Assembly: GCA_916610825.1 (NCBI GenBank)
Contig: OU744446.1
Location: forward strand, 918,501-982,500
Length of the DNA stretch: 64,000 bases
Direction of reading: 5' to 3'
From: Haliclystus octoradiatus
Lineage: Eukaryota; Cnidaria; Staurozoa; Stauromedusae; Haliclystidae
Shown here: piece after piece, positions 11,601 to 23,010 of the stretch
How the letters are laid out: the number at the start of each line of letters is the position of its first letter
Position numbering within the stretch: position 1 is the stretch's first letter
Program-made: the position numbers and the translations under genes
Notes under the pieces: model-generated
The model's database searches: none
What the model saw: only the letters and a program-made list of their open reading frames with translations
What the model was told of the DNA's origin: nothing

Positions 11601-13544
11601 CAAAAAAGCATTGGCTCAAAGGTTTGATAAATATTTCAAATTTGCGGATATTATTGTTAGATCACAGATTCATAGCATTTGTTTTGTGTTCTTAAAAGTT
11701 ATACGTTGCAATAAGTCATGATACATAAATATTAGTCGTGTGAAAATTGTTTGTATAATGTACACACTGATGCAATATGTTTGAAATTATGATAAATGAT
11801 AATTATTTCTGTTTGTGTTCAGTTCTTCCAATGCTAAGAAATGGGAAAGTGAGCTTCAAACATTGAGGAACAATAACGCTCGTCTGACTGCTGCCCTGCA
11901 AGAGAGCACTGTCAATGTTGAAAAATGGAAAGAACAATTAAACAATTACAAAGAAGAAAATGCAAAATTACGGAAAAGAGTAAGTGATTCGACGGACCAC
12001 ACAAAATGCAGACGAGACATTTAGCAATGGTCTTGTAGTGAATGCCTTGAACAAAAAGTTCTTTAAATACATGTTATCTCGTGGTATACGTTTTAGAGCA
12101 ATTTGGCAAACTGGGAGGTAAATTGCTCCTAAATTGTATACTAAAGTCCATTAGAAAATAATGAAAGAAGCCAGGGAATGGTTTGGAAAGCATCGAAAAC
12201 ATGGATAAAACGACTAACTATAATTAGTTGAGAAATCTGGCGCATGACCATAACACAATCCACATAATTACAAAGTTTGATTGTCTGTGGTTTGGGATAA
12301 CGTCATTATTAAGTCCGTGGTTCGTTCTGGGTCCCTCTTGTACAACCCCCATTCATGTAGACTCAACTTCATTATAGACCATCTATCTGATGTGCTGCCT
12401 TTATTTGGAAAACATATACGTCATGACTTCTATATATAGTCTGCAAGCAACTAGAGCAAAGTCAAGTTTTTGCTTGCATGATATTATAATCTGTGTCCCA
12501 CTATAGTTTATAAGTAGTTTATATATTCCACTGTACAAACTATGGTCTACACTTGGTCCCACGATTGATTTGTGTTTTTGAATATTGTGACAGGTAAACG
12601 AGGGTGATTCTACGGTTAACCAACGCAGTTCACATGTTCAAACACTTGAAAGAGAGAGACTAGAATCGGAAAAACAGAATAGTAACTTACAAATTCAAGT
12701 TCGTAAAAAAGATGAGGTAAGTTAAACTTTTAGAACTATGCGATGTGTTAAGTAAAATATCATGATAATAAATCATTGCCAAAGTCACGTGTGCGAGGAT
12801 GAGAAAACCATGAAGAAACCGAAACGTTGTCCACTTGTAACTTTGTATCGGTATCCTATACTTTATTTGATAAATACCGGAAAGGTAAAATGGGTACGCC
12901 AAAAGGTTCTCGTCAAAATTTAAGGATGTACGGCATTTTGTCCAACTTGTAAAAATATCGAATAATTCCATTCTAGTCTCATTCCATCACGGCCCTCATT
13001 TCCATTTCCATTCCAGCCAGATGTGAAAAGCAACAAACCGTTGGTGCTCTAATATAATGTTGATCCCATTTCATGCCCCTGTAAATATCCCCGGCCCAGG
13101 TACAATCTTCTTAAGACCAGATAATCTCTGCTGAGCTAATGTTACAAATTACTACGCATGTTCTCCATTGTACAGGAAATCAATCGGTTATCTCAACAAG
13201 TAAACGGATCGATGTCACTACAAGATACGAACGAAAATCTTTCAAAACAAGTACAGGTGATTATAACAAATCCACAATTCTGAGCATTCGTGTTTCTGAT
13301 TACTTTCTTTGTTGAATCTTATAACTTTTCAAATTGATTATGCTTGATTGTATTTCTGTAGCAATTGCAAAGTGAAATCCGTCAGCTCCGACACGAAAAT
13401 TCAAATTTAGAAGAAGATTTGAAGGAAAGTAGCAGAAGTTCATCAAACTTAAATCAATGTGGAACAATAAATGATCAGATCCAAAGTAAATTAAAAGAAT
13501 TAATCGAATTAAATCAAAAAGTAAAACAACTTGTTTCAAGCTAG
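5700..13544 (+). CDS. HOMER: Homer scaffold protein (EVH1 domain plus coiled coil)
   Basis: Nine exons: 5700-5704, 5846-6002, 8337-8468, 9503-9721, 11518-11621, 11823-11979, 12594-12716, 13176-13256, 13362-13544 (TAG). Every junction keeps frame and gives 386 residues, close to the usual 350-370. Exon 1 encodes only ATG-GG; joined to exon 2 it reads [16 protein letters not shown]. Residues 1-110 form the EVH1 domain, with the ligand-pocket Phe14 and Trp24 conserved and the signature [20 protein letters not shown]. Residues 110-170 are a Ser/Asn-rich linker. From about residue 172 a long coiled coil follows ([26 protein letters not shown]) for tetramerisation. Homer proteins bind PPxxF motifs in metabotropic glutamate receptors, IP3 and ryanodine receptors and Shank, clustering calcium signalling at synapses and in muscle. 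Vertebrates have three paralogues, so I give only the family symbol. Introns 2-4 are full of repeats. Confidence 0.95.
7043..7510 (-). mobile_element. LINE reverse-transcriptase remnant in Homer intron 2, frameshifted
   Basis: Two overlapping minus-strand frames together match the end of a Jockey/CR1-type LINE reverse transcriptase. The first reads [17 protein letters not shown] and [13 protein letters not shown], then [18 protein letters not shown]. The second continues [19 protein letters not shown]. The element is antisense to Homer and broken by at least one frameshift. Confidence 0.65.
7890..7935 (+). mobile_element. Possible hAT-type transposon terminus
   Basis: The sequence CAGTGGCGGCTCTTCCAC followed by GGGGCAGTGCCCTCC resembles the terminal segment of hAT-superfamily DNA transposons as I remember it. 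I did not find a matching opposite end or a target-site duplication, so this is a weak call. Confidence 0.25.
8528..8945 (+). mobile_element. tRNA-derived SINE family 2, copy B (Homer intron 3)
   Basis: The head GAGGATTATCTCAGATAGCA looks like a mutated tRNA D-arm. It is followed by shared blocks GGTCAACTCAGCCTT, AACATCAAATGAGTAC, GAATGGTCCAGAGGGAATT and GCATCGTTGCGCATT. The same order is seen at 33588-33966, and the last segment also at 55596-55738. Between about 8797 and 8870 this copy carries a block rich in the palindrome GTTCATGAAC. Confidence 0.7.
9229..9443 (+). repeat. 24-bp minisatellite, nine copies (Homer intron 3)
   Basis: The unit GGGTATGAATGCTCCCTTCG plus TATA is repeated nine times with an exact 24-base period. 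The only recurrent variant is CATATA for CGTATA. Because 24 is divisible by three, several frames stay open and read as 8-residue repeats, which are not genuine coding sequence. It ends 60 bases before Homer exon 4 and so sits close to its acceptor. Confidence 0.95.
10028..10175 (-). mobile_element. tRNA-derived SINE family 1, copy 2 (Homer intron 4)
   Basis: On the minus strand it shows GTGGTAAGGAC (box A region), GTTCAATCCC (box B), then CTGGCAGAAGCACCACTGG and AGGAAGGGCATCC. It matches the element at 4244-4405 in order and spacing. Confidence 0.6.
10286..10435. repeat. Block rich in TTCATGAAC-type palindromes
   Basis: Several forms of TTCATGAAC, GTTCATGGAC and TTTATGAACA follow each other within 150 bases of Homer intron 4. 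Similar clusters occur at 2510-2560, 8797-8866, 56756-56897 and 60975-60995, so it belongs to a dispersed palindromic repeat rather than to Homer. Confidence 0.5.
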
Positions 13545-13769
13545 GTTGTTTAATAATTTCAAACCTTTATTTTAATTTCATAATTTTAACGTTTTTATAC
13601 ACTGGCATTTTAATTGAATCATTTGCATGGCATAGACACGTGACCTAGTCACGTGATTTAACATTATATTTATATACGCCGTCGGTTTTGCAGTTGGTAA
13701 AGTCTTTATAATTCTGTACATAGTGCGAAATTTATGCATATCACAAGTCTCATGAAATTAGATTTTACC

Positions 13770-14325
13770 GGAAATTTTATCGGGAAGTGTATATCCTGGA
13801 TATGGGGAATTTGCTTCTTTGGATAGTGAAACAATTTCTATTCGTACAGGCTGTTTTTGCTTGGTGCGATCGTCACCCCTTCAAAAATGTAGTCAAAGTG
13901 ACGATCTTTTGTCTCACTCTTTTTCCACCACCAGAAAACCGTTTATTTCTCATAAGAAGGTTAAAAATGCAAACTTGAACTTTTTCAAGCGGCTACGCGA
14001 AAGGTAAAGAAATCGAAAACTTTTGACTTCAGAAAGTTATATTTCTTGTGCTGTTTTGCTAGATAAAATATATCTGCACATCTTCAGCTGAACGTTAAAT
14101 CGATCATTCTGAAAGCAGATTTCCATTTGTTTCTGCCGTTTCTGGTGGCAGAAAAAGGGTGAGACACAAAAATAACTCAGAAGGGTCACCTTGACTGCAT
14201 TTTTGGAGGGGTAATGATCACACAAAGAAAAAACACAATGACAACATGTGCGAATAGAATTGTTTTTATATAAAGAAGGACTCTCCCAATATCTTGGATA
14301 TACGCTTATCCGAAATGATTATAGT
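13770..14325. mobile_element. Foldback/MITE element with long terminal inverted repeats
   Basis: The left arm (about 13770-13965) and the right arm (about 14110-14325) are imperfect reverse complements of each other. Left-arm landmarks are TGTATATCC, CAATTTCTATTCG, CCTTCAAAAATG, AGTCAAAGTGAC and CCACCAGAAA. The right arm, reversed, has the same landmarks in the same order. The unique centre is about 150 bases. No transposase frame is visible, so it is a non-autonomous element lying just downstream of Homer. Confidence 0.75.
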
Positions 14326-14800
14326 GGACATATCGTGGTATGGGGTGGTCATTGGGTATAATAGAAGAACAAAAACATTTCCATCTATAATTTATAGTTG
14401 TCACATTTATTTCTGGTAATAACAACAACGCCGTTTAAAGATACACGAAATTTTAATTAATGCATTTTTTGAAAATTAAATATAATTTTGATTCGTCAAT
14501 ATTATTGAATTTCACAATTCTTTTTATATCCTTTAATTTTTAATAAATAATTCCATAATTCTTCAATAAATCTATTTCATTTATAACGAATCATTTTCTA
14601 CGATGGAATCCACAGAATCAAACAACAAGTCACTGAATCGTCAAATGAAACTACGCAAATAATTTCAATATATATACATTATTAATTATTTTACTTTCTG
14701 TCGTTGATTCGCTCTGCGTTGAGGAAATCAAATTCGATACTATTTAATAACGTGCAATTGTGAATGATAAATTCCTTGTAGAAAGTTTTTCAACGGTATT

Positions 14801-14806
14801 TTTATT
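14801..14806 (-). promoter_or_regulatory. Candidate polyadenylation signal for the C2HC gene
   Basis: TTTATT on the plus strand reads AATAAA on the minus strand, about 250 bases after the stop codon of the minus-strand C2HC zinc-finger gene. Other AATAAA-like sites exist in this A+T-rich stretch, so it is one candidate. Confidence 0.35.
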
Positions 14807-15057
14807 ACTCTCAATTGAAAATGTTTGAATTAAATTCCATTAGAGTCATTATGGAGAACTTTCCAGGAGAGTGCAGCTCATTTGAAAACCGGACTGGATT
14901 GTAGCGGAGTATTTACTTCGAATGCGGATCAGAGAAAAGTCGGTGTCCGCTACAATGAAATTTCCAAGATAAAATAATCCAGAAATTGCCAAAACTGATT
15001 GCTTATCATACAGTATAGTAATCAGAAGGCATTATCTCTTACAAATTAAGCCGATGG

Positions 15058-16569
15058 TTATTTTTCCGAGCATCGATTTTCATGTCTGTCCATATCAGTA
15101 CTAAGACATTCTTTGCCACAGTATTGACACGCCTTTAACGCCCCTTTACTTCCCTTATCATTTAAACCAAATGAAAATAACGAGCCTCCATTTGTCTCAC
15201 TGTCTTTATTTTTATTACGAGGTTTATACTTTTCACGACACAAAGGAACATGCGAAGCCATAGATGATCTTTGGAATTTATGATCACAATAATCGCATCT
15301 CAAGAGTGTGTTATCGTGATTATCAGTGTCATCAAAACTTAACTCTTTGCAGGGAATAACACCATTTCTAGATTCGTTGGGTGACGTTGGGTTTTTCTCG
15401 TCGTTTGCATACGGTATTTCTTTACCACTGTCCAGTAATAGCATCGATGGGATACTTGGTTTTTGTGGTAATTGTCTCCTTTTGTTTTTTGGTAATTGGT
15501 CATTTTCAGCATGAAACTTTTTCAGACACTGCGGTTCGTGAATACCAAGTGAACGGGTTCCGAATAGATTACCGCATATATAACATCTCAATAACCCTGC
15601 TCCTCTACTTGGTGTGTCACCGCCATCTTTATTTGGTTGTCTTTTTGGCGTTCTTCTTCTTTCCTTCTCCTTTCGCTCTTTTTCCTTTTCAGCCAATTCA
15701 CGCTTTTCTCGATCGTCGCGTATTTTGGCACATCTAACCTCGTGAATACCGATTGAATGAATACTGAACTCACGTTCGCAGACACAACAACGAATCAAAC
15801 GTGAAGTCCTACTCGCAGCAGTCGGCGATGCTGTATCATTAATATTATTCTTTGATTTAACTCGAGAATGAAGAGGGGTGATACGTGAAATAGGCGATTT
15901 GTTTGCTGGTGATTTAATTAAACGATGTAGATCACCATAAGACTTGGCTTTCATTTGTCTTTCCAAACCATTTGATTGAATTGGTGATTTCTTTTTAACT
16001 GGCATTTTACTATTATTATTATTATTCATTCTACCATTTGGCGTTGCTTGATTGCTGTTAGATGTACGGCTTGACGGCCTAGTTGCGTTCTTCTTTGGCG
16101 TGGCATCAGCAAAGGGGGATTTTGTTGCAAAACCGTTTTCGTTTGTTTTACTTGATGGTGATTTCAACGATGAGTTAGTAAGTAAACTGGACATTGACTT
16201 TGCTTTCCGTAATTCTCCCCTAGCAACGAGGCCGGTCCACATTGAGTCTGCAGATACCTTTCCTGATTGGTTTGGTTCCGTCTGCCATTTTCTCAGACAG
16301 GTGCGTTCGTGTGAACCAATTTGATGTGGTTTAAGAGTGGTACCGCATATATAACATCTTCGTAATGATTTGACACCGGCGTCTACTGAATTTCTCGAAT
16401 CATCTGAAGCTGTATCTGACAATGGACCACTAACACCGTATTCAGCTTCGCCATCTTGTAAATCTAGAAGGCATTGCTTCTCGTGTTCTGCTAATTGCCC
16501 CAAAGGAGTTAAAGTGTGACAGATGTAGCATGTGCCTGTACTTTGATACGAAGTGCTCGTAGTCGCCAT
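15058..16569 (-). CDS. C2HC-type zinc finger protein with six fingers (ZNF474/ZC2HC1-like)
   Basis: One uninterrupted frame of 503 residues begins at the ATG at 16569-16567; the codon just upstream is GTG and not a start. It encodes six zf-C2HC fingers of identical spacing, C-x2-C-x11-H-x3-C: CYICHTLTPLGQLAEHEKQC near the N-terminus, then CYICGTTL, CCVCEREF, CYICGNLF, CDYCDHKF and finally CQYCGKEC. Linkers are basic and disordered (Asn/Ser/Lys-rich), with a charged Glu/Lys helix before finger 4. The arrangement fits the ZNF474/ZC2HC1 family, whose members are poorly characterised and in vertebrates often expressed in ciliated or testis cells; function here is not inferable. A splice-acceptor-like TTTGACAG lies 50 bases upstream on the minus strand, so an upstream 5' UTR exon or a trans-splice leader is likely. 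Confidence 0.9.
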   Translation of the reverse strand: MATTSTSYQSTGTCYICHTLTPLGQLAEHEKQCLLDLQDGEAEYGVSGPLSDTASDDSRNSVDAGVKSLRRCYICGTTLKPHQIGSHERTCLRKWQTEPNQSGKVSADSMWTGLVARGELRKAKSMSSLLTNSSLKSPSSKTNENGFATKSPFADATPKKNATRPSSRTSNSNQATPNGRMNNNNNSKMPVKKKSPIQSNGLERQMKAKSYGDLHRLIKSPANKSPISRITPLHSRVKSKNNINDTASPTAASRTSRLIRCCVCEREFSIHSIGIHEVRCAKIRDDREKRELAEKEKERKEKERRRTPKRQPNKDGGDTPSRGAGLLRCYICGNLFGTRSLGIHEPQCLKKFHAENDQLPKNKRRQLPQKPSIPSMLLLDSGKEIPYANDEKNPTSPNESRNGVIPCKELSFDDTDNHDNTLLRCDYCDHKFQRSSMASHVPLCREKYKPRNKNKDSETNGGSLFSFGLNDKGSKGALKACQYCGKECLSTDMDRHENRCSEK

Positions 16570-19056
16570 CACCAGCTTAAGACGATGCGAAGATAGAGAG
16601 AGAGCAAGAAAAACGGTCTGTCAAAGATAAAAACAATAAAATTATGAAAACAGGAATGGTTGAATGCATTTAAGATGTTACAGTGTACTATCTACTGACA
16701 TTTACGGTTTTATCTTAACCACATAATATCCCCACTTTAATATAACAAAAATAAAATAAAATCCTCGACCTTGTTACCATGATTTATTGAAAAACGTCTT
16801 CAAGCCACCCACTTTCACGTTTCAATAATTAGGTTGGATAACAACTGGGACCACAGGTCGCAGGCTCATTTGAGGACAATAGAATTACTGAAGGCATAAC
16901 TTCTTTCAAAATTGCACACATTTTTTGCACAAGTATTTTTGTCTTGAATTTATAATTGTTGTTAATTTTAAGCATGTTCCAATCGATGGCATTCTCATTA
17001 AATTTGCAGGCACATTTTGTAAGGAAATATTTGGTTGCAGGCACAAAGATATTTTGTAAACCCGTAATGTATCATTTTTACGTAATCATCTGTAATCTAT
17101 TAGGAAATCTTCTAGATGTCTTACAAAGTGCAGGAAATCAGGAACCTGGTTCTCGATTGATAAATACAGATTCTTTAAGCAAAGCCATGCTCGAAGTTTT
17201 CATCTGCCATATATTTATGCATGGTGAAAATGTCTGTTAGAATTTTCAAGGTTTTTTCCTGTATTCTTAGTTGATTAATACTATTATAGGTATCCTTCCT
17301 TCTTTCATTGTCTATCATCTATAGTAGCAAATGTTGTATGCACAACTCTACAACTCATTGGTTATTCGACTGTAGACAACTCAAGTTTTTTTGCATAAAT
17401 AAGCGGCATGCATCAAGGGTTGCACCAGATTGGGCAGGGGGTTACCGCCCCTCTGTCGGGGAAGCAACTTGAATGTCAGGGAATTTTTGGCACTGTTTTT
17501 CAAATATTTCTACAAATAGCCCGCCATCGGGACAATCAGCTTCTTTACTGTACTACTGGCATGCATAGGATCAATCAAATGAATAGTGGTACGGATAAAA
17601 TTAAAAGAAAGATCATGTTTATTACATTTTGAAGCCGATTCCACTATACCGAATTAATCTGAATATGATCAGGATTAATAAAAACGGATTGTGAGTGAGA
17701 AATCAACTTGAAAATAAAATGATCTGTCAGGATATAAGAATAAGAGATCCAGTTAAGGATTTTAATCTGCAACAATTCCGAAGAACATCTCACAACAAAA
17801 CATCCCCAAGAACAAGAACATTCAATGAAGCAAAACTTTCCATTGATAAGAATTCAGCAGATAAAAATGAATTGAAAGTATGATAAGATTCATAAGTTCT
17901 TTAAAAACAGGAAAATTTATAAATTTATAATTCAAGACAGTCATTGTGGAAGATAAAGATGGAAAACATGGTTGATTGATCAAGAAAGAACTTTAACAAT
18001 CTTTAATCAGATTATTGTCAAGTGCAGTGTGGTTATTCTTTATATATAAATTTCAGCTGATTAAGATGAAAGCAGGATTAAAATTAATGTATGTCAGTTA
18101 ATAATAATAATTAATAATGTTTATAGTTAATGTTTCAAATCTAATTGGCCTAGATGAAGAATTGATACAATTCAACTAAAATATGTTCAGTAAAATATGA
18201 TCTGTTTAGCCTTATGAGTTAAGTTGTGAGAAAGAATGCACAAGGTTAAACATTTATCTATTTACATGGCTTAACATCGCAAATATCTGTTAATATTGCT
18301 ATTATGAGTATTTATAGAGAAACAGCCTTGTTCAAAACCAAACGTACTGGATATATACACGATGAGACCTAGTCAACAAATGTTCATATTACAACTGATG
18401 AAATTACTGTTTATTATGACAAATGTCCAGTAATATAATTCAACAATACTGAAACTACTATGTAGGCTACAAGTATGATCCATAATCTAAACTTGAAAAG
18501 AATACAGTTGCAGGTGATCATGTGATTTTTTGCAATTATTTTAGTTTAATCTTCAAACAATATATGAAATATATTATTTGACCAATTTGCGTAGCTAAAA
18601 AAAATGTCAAGCACAATTGTACATTAAACCTACAATTATTGTAAACCCTCTTTACAACTCACACACATAGAAGATAGAAAATGTGAACAAATACAGAATA
18701 AAAATAACACTGAAACAATCAAAAACCACATTAAATTAATTTCCACAGAAAACACAATGGACTTCAAATCTTTGAAAAGTTGAGAAGAATTTCTGTTACA
18801 TTGTCTTCAGTCATGCTAAGTTACCAGCATATAAAACTGATTATAAGACACTGGGAGAAGCTGAGAATTTAAACCACCAACAATATTAGTATTATCAGTA
18901 AACACCCAACGTTGAGATAGTGGATACAGTTTCAATTCATAATTCTCTCAACCAAAACTGCCTTGCAAATATCAAAAGTAATATTGTTGATTTTGATATA
19001 TATATATATGTCCTCATTCCGTGAAAAATAATATTTTCTGCCGGTTCAGTCAGTAA

Positions 19057-19091
<35 letters not shown>

Positions 19092-21497
19092 GTGTTTTAC
19101 TTATCAAAATCAAATACCATGATAGTAATCATCAAATTTACCCAGCATTACACAGGAATAGTCACCCATTGCGGAATGTGAAATTAAAAAATAGGCGTGC
19201 TGTTGCTAAGTTACAAATTTCTTTAAAAGCATACATAAAGTACACATAGGCTAGTCAGAATAATATCAAGCACAATTCATGTACAAATACCAATAAGCGT
19301 ACACACTATACACCTAACAACAGTTTTACGTTGGTGTAATAATAAACTCATAATATTAACGATTCGTGAAATCTTCTTTCGTAGAAAGCACGAAATCAAT
19401 CGACCGTATTATATCAATCATGGACGAGAAGCACTCACTAAAAATGTGATTGTCGTTGAAATCATAATATTGACACTTTTAAATCATCAATTGCCGCTCC
19501 AATTATTAAGTATATTCTAGTTGAATGCTATTTGAACACGTTTATAATTTTTATGAATCATTCTTTAAAGCAACAAAGCGAATGATAAAAGCAAATAATG
19601 GCTTGAACAAATACGTCAGACTCTTAACAAATTACAATTCAAACATTTTATTTGTAGTCCATGTAGAATGTTCGTTAGAGTGCAGCATGAATATCACACG
19701 TGAATGTTTGTATAAAAACAAGATATTAAATGCATGATTGAAACAACAGCAACGTAAAGATCGGTATTCTGTCAAAGTAAAGGAACGTGTTGATAGAAAT
19801 CTATATTTTCAAAATCCATCCCTGGTCAACAAAGCACATTTATGAGTGAAAGACAATCATTTCGCAGGTTAATTGTAAACAGCAGTAGGGATTGGATTGG
19901 CTCTTTGATTTTCTACATCCCAAAGCAGGTAACGAACAAGAGGGAACAGGTGGTATGAACTTCTGTAATATGCCGAACGATGTTGGGAACCTAAGCAGCA
20001 GAGCACAAACTAAAAATTGCCAAGTTGAATACATGAACGATGTACAAACAAACATTAAACATTCAATAATTAATATAATTTGACGTGAGCCAAATCAAAT
20101 ATACATACCAGTATTAATTGATGTTAACAAACATTGTCTTTTGGATCGAATCAGTGATGTTTTGAAGGTTAAACTTCGCTTTCTTTTAGATCGGGTTAAT
20201 GCTTGCAGAACTCCACCGTGGACTCACTGAAATGGATAAACAAAAGGAAACCGCAAAAATGAGAATCATCTAAGCGAGACAGCCTCCAGTTCATAAATTA
20301 GCTACTGCTATACTTCTTAGCCTGCTTGCAGATCAACTATCTGCCCCTACGCATGTTCCACAGAATCTTTAACATAAACTTTACTAACAGGCTACAATTT
20401 GTACGGACACAAATGAATATAAAATGTTATTCCCGAATTAATCACGAAGTAGTAATTCCGAATAGTGTAATTCTAAAAAAGTCTGAACTCTTTTAATTTC
20501 TTCATCATGAAATGTTATTATAGCTTTGAAAATGCATGTGTGCCTTTGCAAACATGTTAAATTTTAAACATTGAAACGGAAATTAATCCGATTAAATTGT
20601 AATTCACTATTCTTAAATATGACAACAATCCAAATGGGAGGCACACTTCTCAGTACTAAAGCCCTCGATCTGCCTTTTATGTCTTCACGCGTACTGATTC
20701 GATATCAAATGAAATTGTGTTAATTGTTCCCTAGTTGTGTTGATGCAAATGTATCGGCCTTATCAAACCCCATAAGCCTCTGCACGGCATTAGTGGCTCG
20801 TACTATATATCACCAGCAATATGCAGCTTGTCTTTTCAAAAGTTTCAACTTCGTCAAAGTTGCAGGGTCTAATGTCGAAGCAAATTGTTTTATATACTTA
20901 TATTATAGTCTCATGATGTTAATCTTTTTCTATGAATTATGCGGGAAAATATGCCTTGATTGGCATCCACTGTTATTTTCAGCATACCGTGACCTTGAAC
21001 CGTGACCTCGCCTCCAATGGATTCCGCTCAAATTAAGCAGTTTGACCCGACTCCAGGTTGAATACAGATATAGAGCCTCTTTACCCCGCTCTTTACTGTA
21101 CTACATCGGATTGATTGAAGGGCATTGATTGAACAACTCACGTCAGTAGAAGATATTTAGACGCGCAGTTTATAATTTGTGCCATATTGTAGCTTAATTA
21201 TATAGTGTATCATTGGGATCCCCCAAGTTCTCATGCCAGTCTCCGGCATTAACTGTTATTGTTTTCAGAAATAACCTCAGCTGGTTTGATATTGATCAAT
21301 ACTGATCCATGTTTGACCCATCTGTATCAGCGCCACTGATCCTCAATGCTTTATATCGAACAATAATTATATCTTCATCATCGAAGACGCATGTTATGGT
21401 AACGTCGGTAACGACAGAGAAACAGCAACCGTACGATTAGTATAGATAGTATAGACTCTAGGTCTAGTCAGTAGATCTACATAGCACCATTACCAAT

Positions 21498-21568
21498 AAT
21501 AATAAATAAACGCAAAAATCAGACGTTCATGATTCAGGAATGTCTGATTTTTGCGATTATTTATTATT
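21498..21568. repeat. Near-perfect hairpin, 27-bp arms
   Basis: The left arm 21498-21524 and right arm 21542-21568 are reverse complements with one mismatch (core CGCAAAAATCAGAC against GTCTGATTTTTGCG), separated by 17 bases. It may be a short MITE or a structured transcript. No target-site duplication was recognised. Confidence 0.8.
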
Positions 21569-21655
21569 AAACAACTCTGCATTTATGGCATCGATCACTA
21601 TTAAAACAGCACAGACTACATAAGTATTTATACATCACTACTAATTATACTATCA

Positions 21656-21782
21656 TTATATATATATATATAGAGAGATATATTTCCTCGAAAGCATTTT
21701 GCTTATAATCATCATAGATAGATAGATAGATAGATTTAATTTGCATGACGAAAAAAAAAAAAAAATCATCATCATCATTATC
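21656..21782. repeat. Compound microsatellite
   Basis: Runs of TA, GA, GATA, a poly-A tract of about 15 bases and ATC repeats follow each other. The poly-A plus ATC section resembles the tails of the LINE remnants in this window, but no LINE body is recognisable beside it. Confidence 0.6.
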
Positions 21783-21959
21783 TGTTCAGCATCCGATAAG
21801 CTTGGAGCTTTTTTCACGGGACTGTACATAATAAGCAAAATATAATAACAGGTTATAATAAGTTATAGTTGATAAGAGAATTATTTACAGAGAGAATAAT
21901 ATATATATATAAATGAGTAAAAATTAGTTAAACGTGTTATTGACATACATCAAGGATTG

Positions 21960-22695
21960 ACTCCCGGGGATTGACAAATAGTCTACTGGTTGGTCTTCCC
22001 CAGTCATATATCAGCAAGATCCAACGTATTCAAAATGCCACTGCTAGGCTGTTGATGGGTGCATCAAAGTATTCTCACATCACTCCGATACTGCAACATC
22101 TTCATTGGCTAAAATCGCGTGTGTGTGCAATGGAGACACAAGGGCGGGCCGTATATTATGAAAACGAGTGATTGAAATCTGGGTCCAGATTTCAAAGACA
22201 AAAGTATGCAAAGGCTGCTGGTCATTCTACGGTCTTTAACCACAGACTTATATTCAAAATGTTGGTAATAATTTTTAAATCTATTCGTAAATTGGCTCCT
22301 TCTTACATGAGTTACCTAACATCAATAAAAGAACTATCATCTTATTCACTACGATCGAATAATGGTGTACTATTGCTAGATTACGCAATTGCAGTAGTTA
22401 CGTGCTCAACGCAAGGAGGTAGATCCTTCAAATATGCATCTCCACCCTTGTGGAACAATCTACCTCCCTATTTACAAAACATAACTTCCCTTGACATTTT
22501 TAAAACTCAACTAAAAACCTATCATTTCAAAACAGCTTTTAAAGTATAGATTATATAATTATATATTTATTTCAATCATTTTATTTATTGATATTTTTGT
22601 AAAGCGCTTTTGATCAGCAAATGTAAAAAGCGCTATATAAATTATAAAATTATTATTATTATTATTATTGTTATTATATTATAAAATTATTATTA
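21960..22695 (+). mobile_element. LINE 3' end (CR1/L2-like) with ATT tail
   Basis: The sequence encodes the last part of a LINE reverse transcriptase in two frames. The first has TNSLLVGLPQSYISKIQRIQ, NATARLLMGASKYSHITPIL and LHWL. The second has FKMLVIIFKSIRKLAPSYMS, SLRSNNGVLL and PPLWNNLPPYLQ, ending LKTYHFKTAFKV. These are the standard C-terminal signatures of L2/CR1-type elements. The 3' end carries the AAGCGCTATATAAATTAT motif and an ATT microsatellite (22652-22695), which this group uses as its tail. A frameshift or stop near 22170 shows it is dead. Confidence 0.85.
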
Positions 22696-22699
22696 TTTG

Positions 22700-23010
22700 A
22701 TTATTGAGGAGATGCTTAAATTTGGCACCGTCACTATAGTGACCACCTTCATCCTAGACGCAAGACCATTCCACTTTCGAGCGTGTTTGAATGAATATGT
22801 ATGGCTTGGCAGTTGGCTTGGCTCAATGTGATGCCGTTGTGGGAATAGGAGTGTTCTTGTGGTATGCGGTATTTTGAATAGACGGAGAAGCACATGAGGG
22901 GCTATGTCGAATTCTGTCTCTGACTGATAGCCAACCAAGTTGACTAAGCATGCCAGAGACCCGTGTTCGATAATTAGGAGGGAGTTTGCGGTGGCTTCCA
23001 ATCTCTATAA
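22700..23010 (-). mobile_element. LINE reverse-transcriptase C-terminal remnant
   Basis: The minus-strand frame contains VLLRLFKIPHTTRT, PQRHHIEPSQLPSHTYSFK and ARKWNGLASRM. This follows the same pattern as the remnants at 4988 and 38648 (TTRT/TKTR, then H-S-F-K, then KWN). It abuts the tail of the plus-strand LINE at 21960-22695. Confidence 0.55.

Larger units (their letters stand above)
13545..15057. other. Convergent intergenic region, Homer and C2HC gene 3' ends
   Basis: It holds the 3' untranslated regions of two convergent genes and a foldback element (about 13770-14325). The stretch 14400-15057 is A+T-rich, with a candidate poly(A) signal for the minus-strand gene at 14801. Confidence 0.5.
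16570..21950. other. Gene desert, left part
   Basis: I find no supported gene. Short open frames (for example 17695-17883) lack domain similarity and splice context. The stretch contains TA microsatellites at 18994-19010 and 19060-19090, a near-perfect hairpin (21498-21568), and a compound microsatellite around 21656-21780 (TA, GATA, poly-A, ATC). Confidence 0.5.

Noticed and set aside
17695..17883. A plus-strand frame of 62 codons with protein-like composition.
   Set aside because: It has no recognisable motif, no upstream exon and no conserved neighbour. It could be a terminal exon, but nothing supports it.
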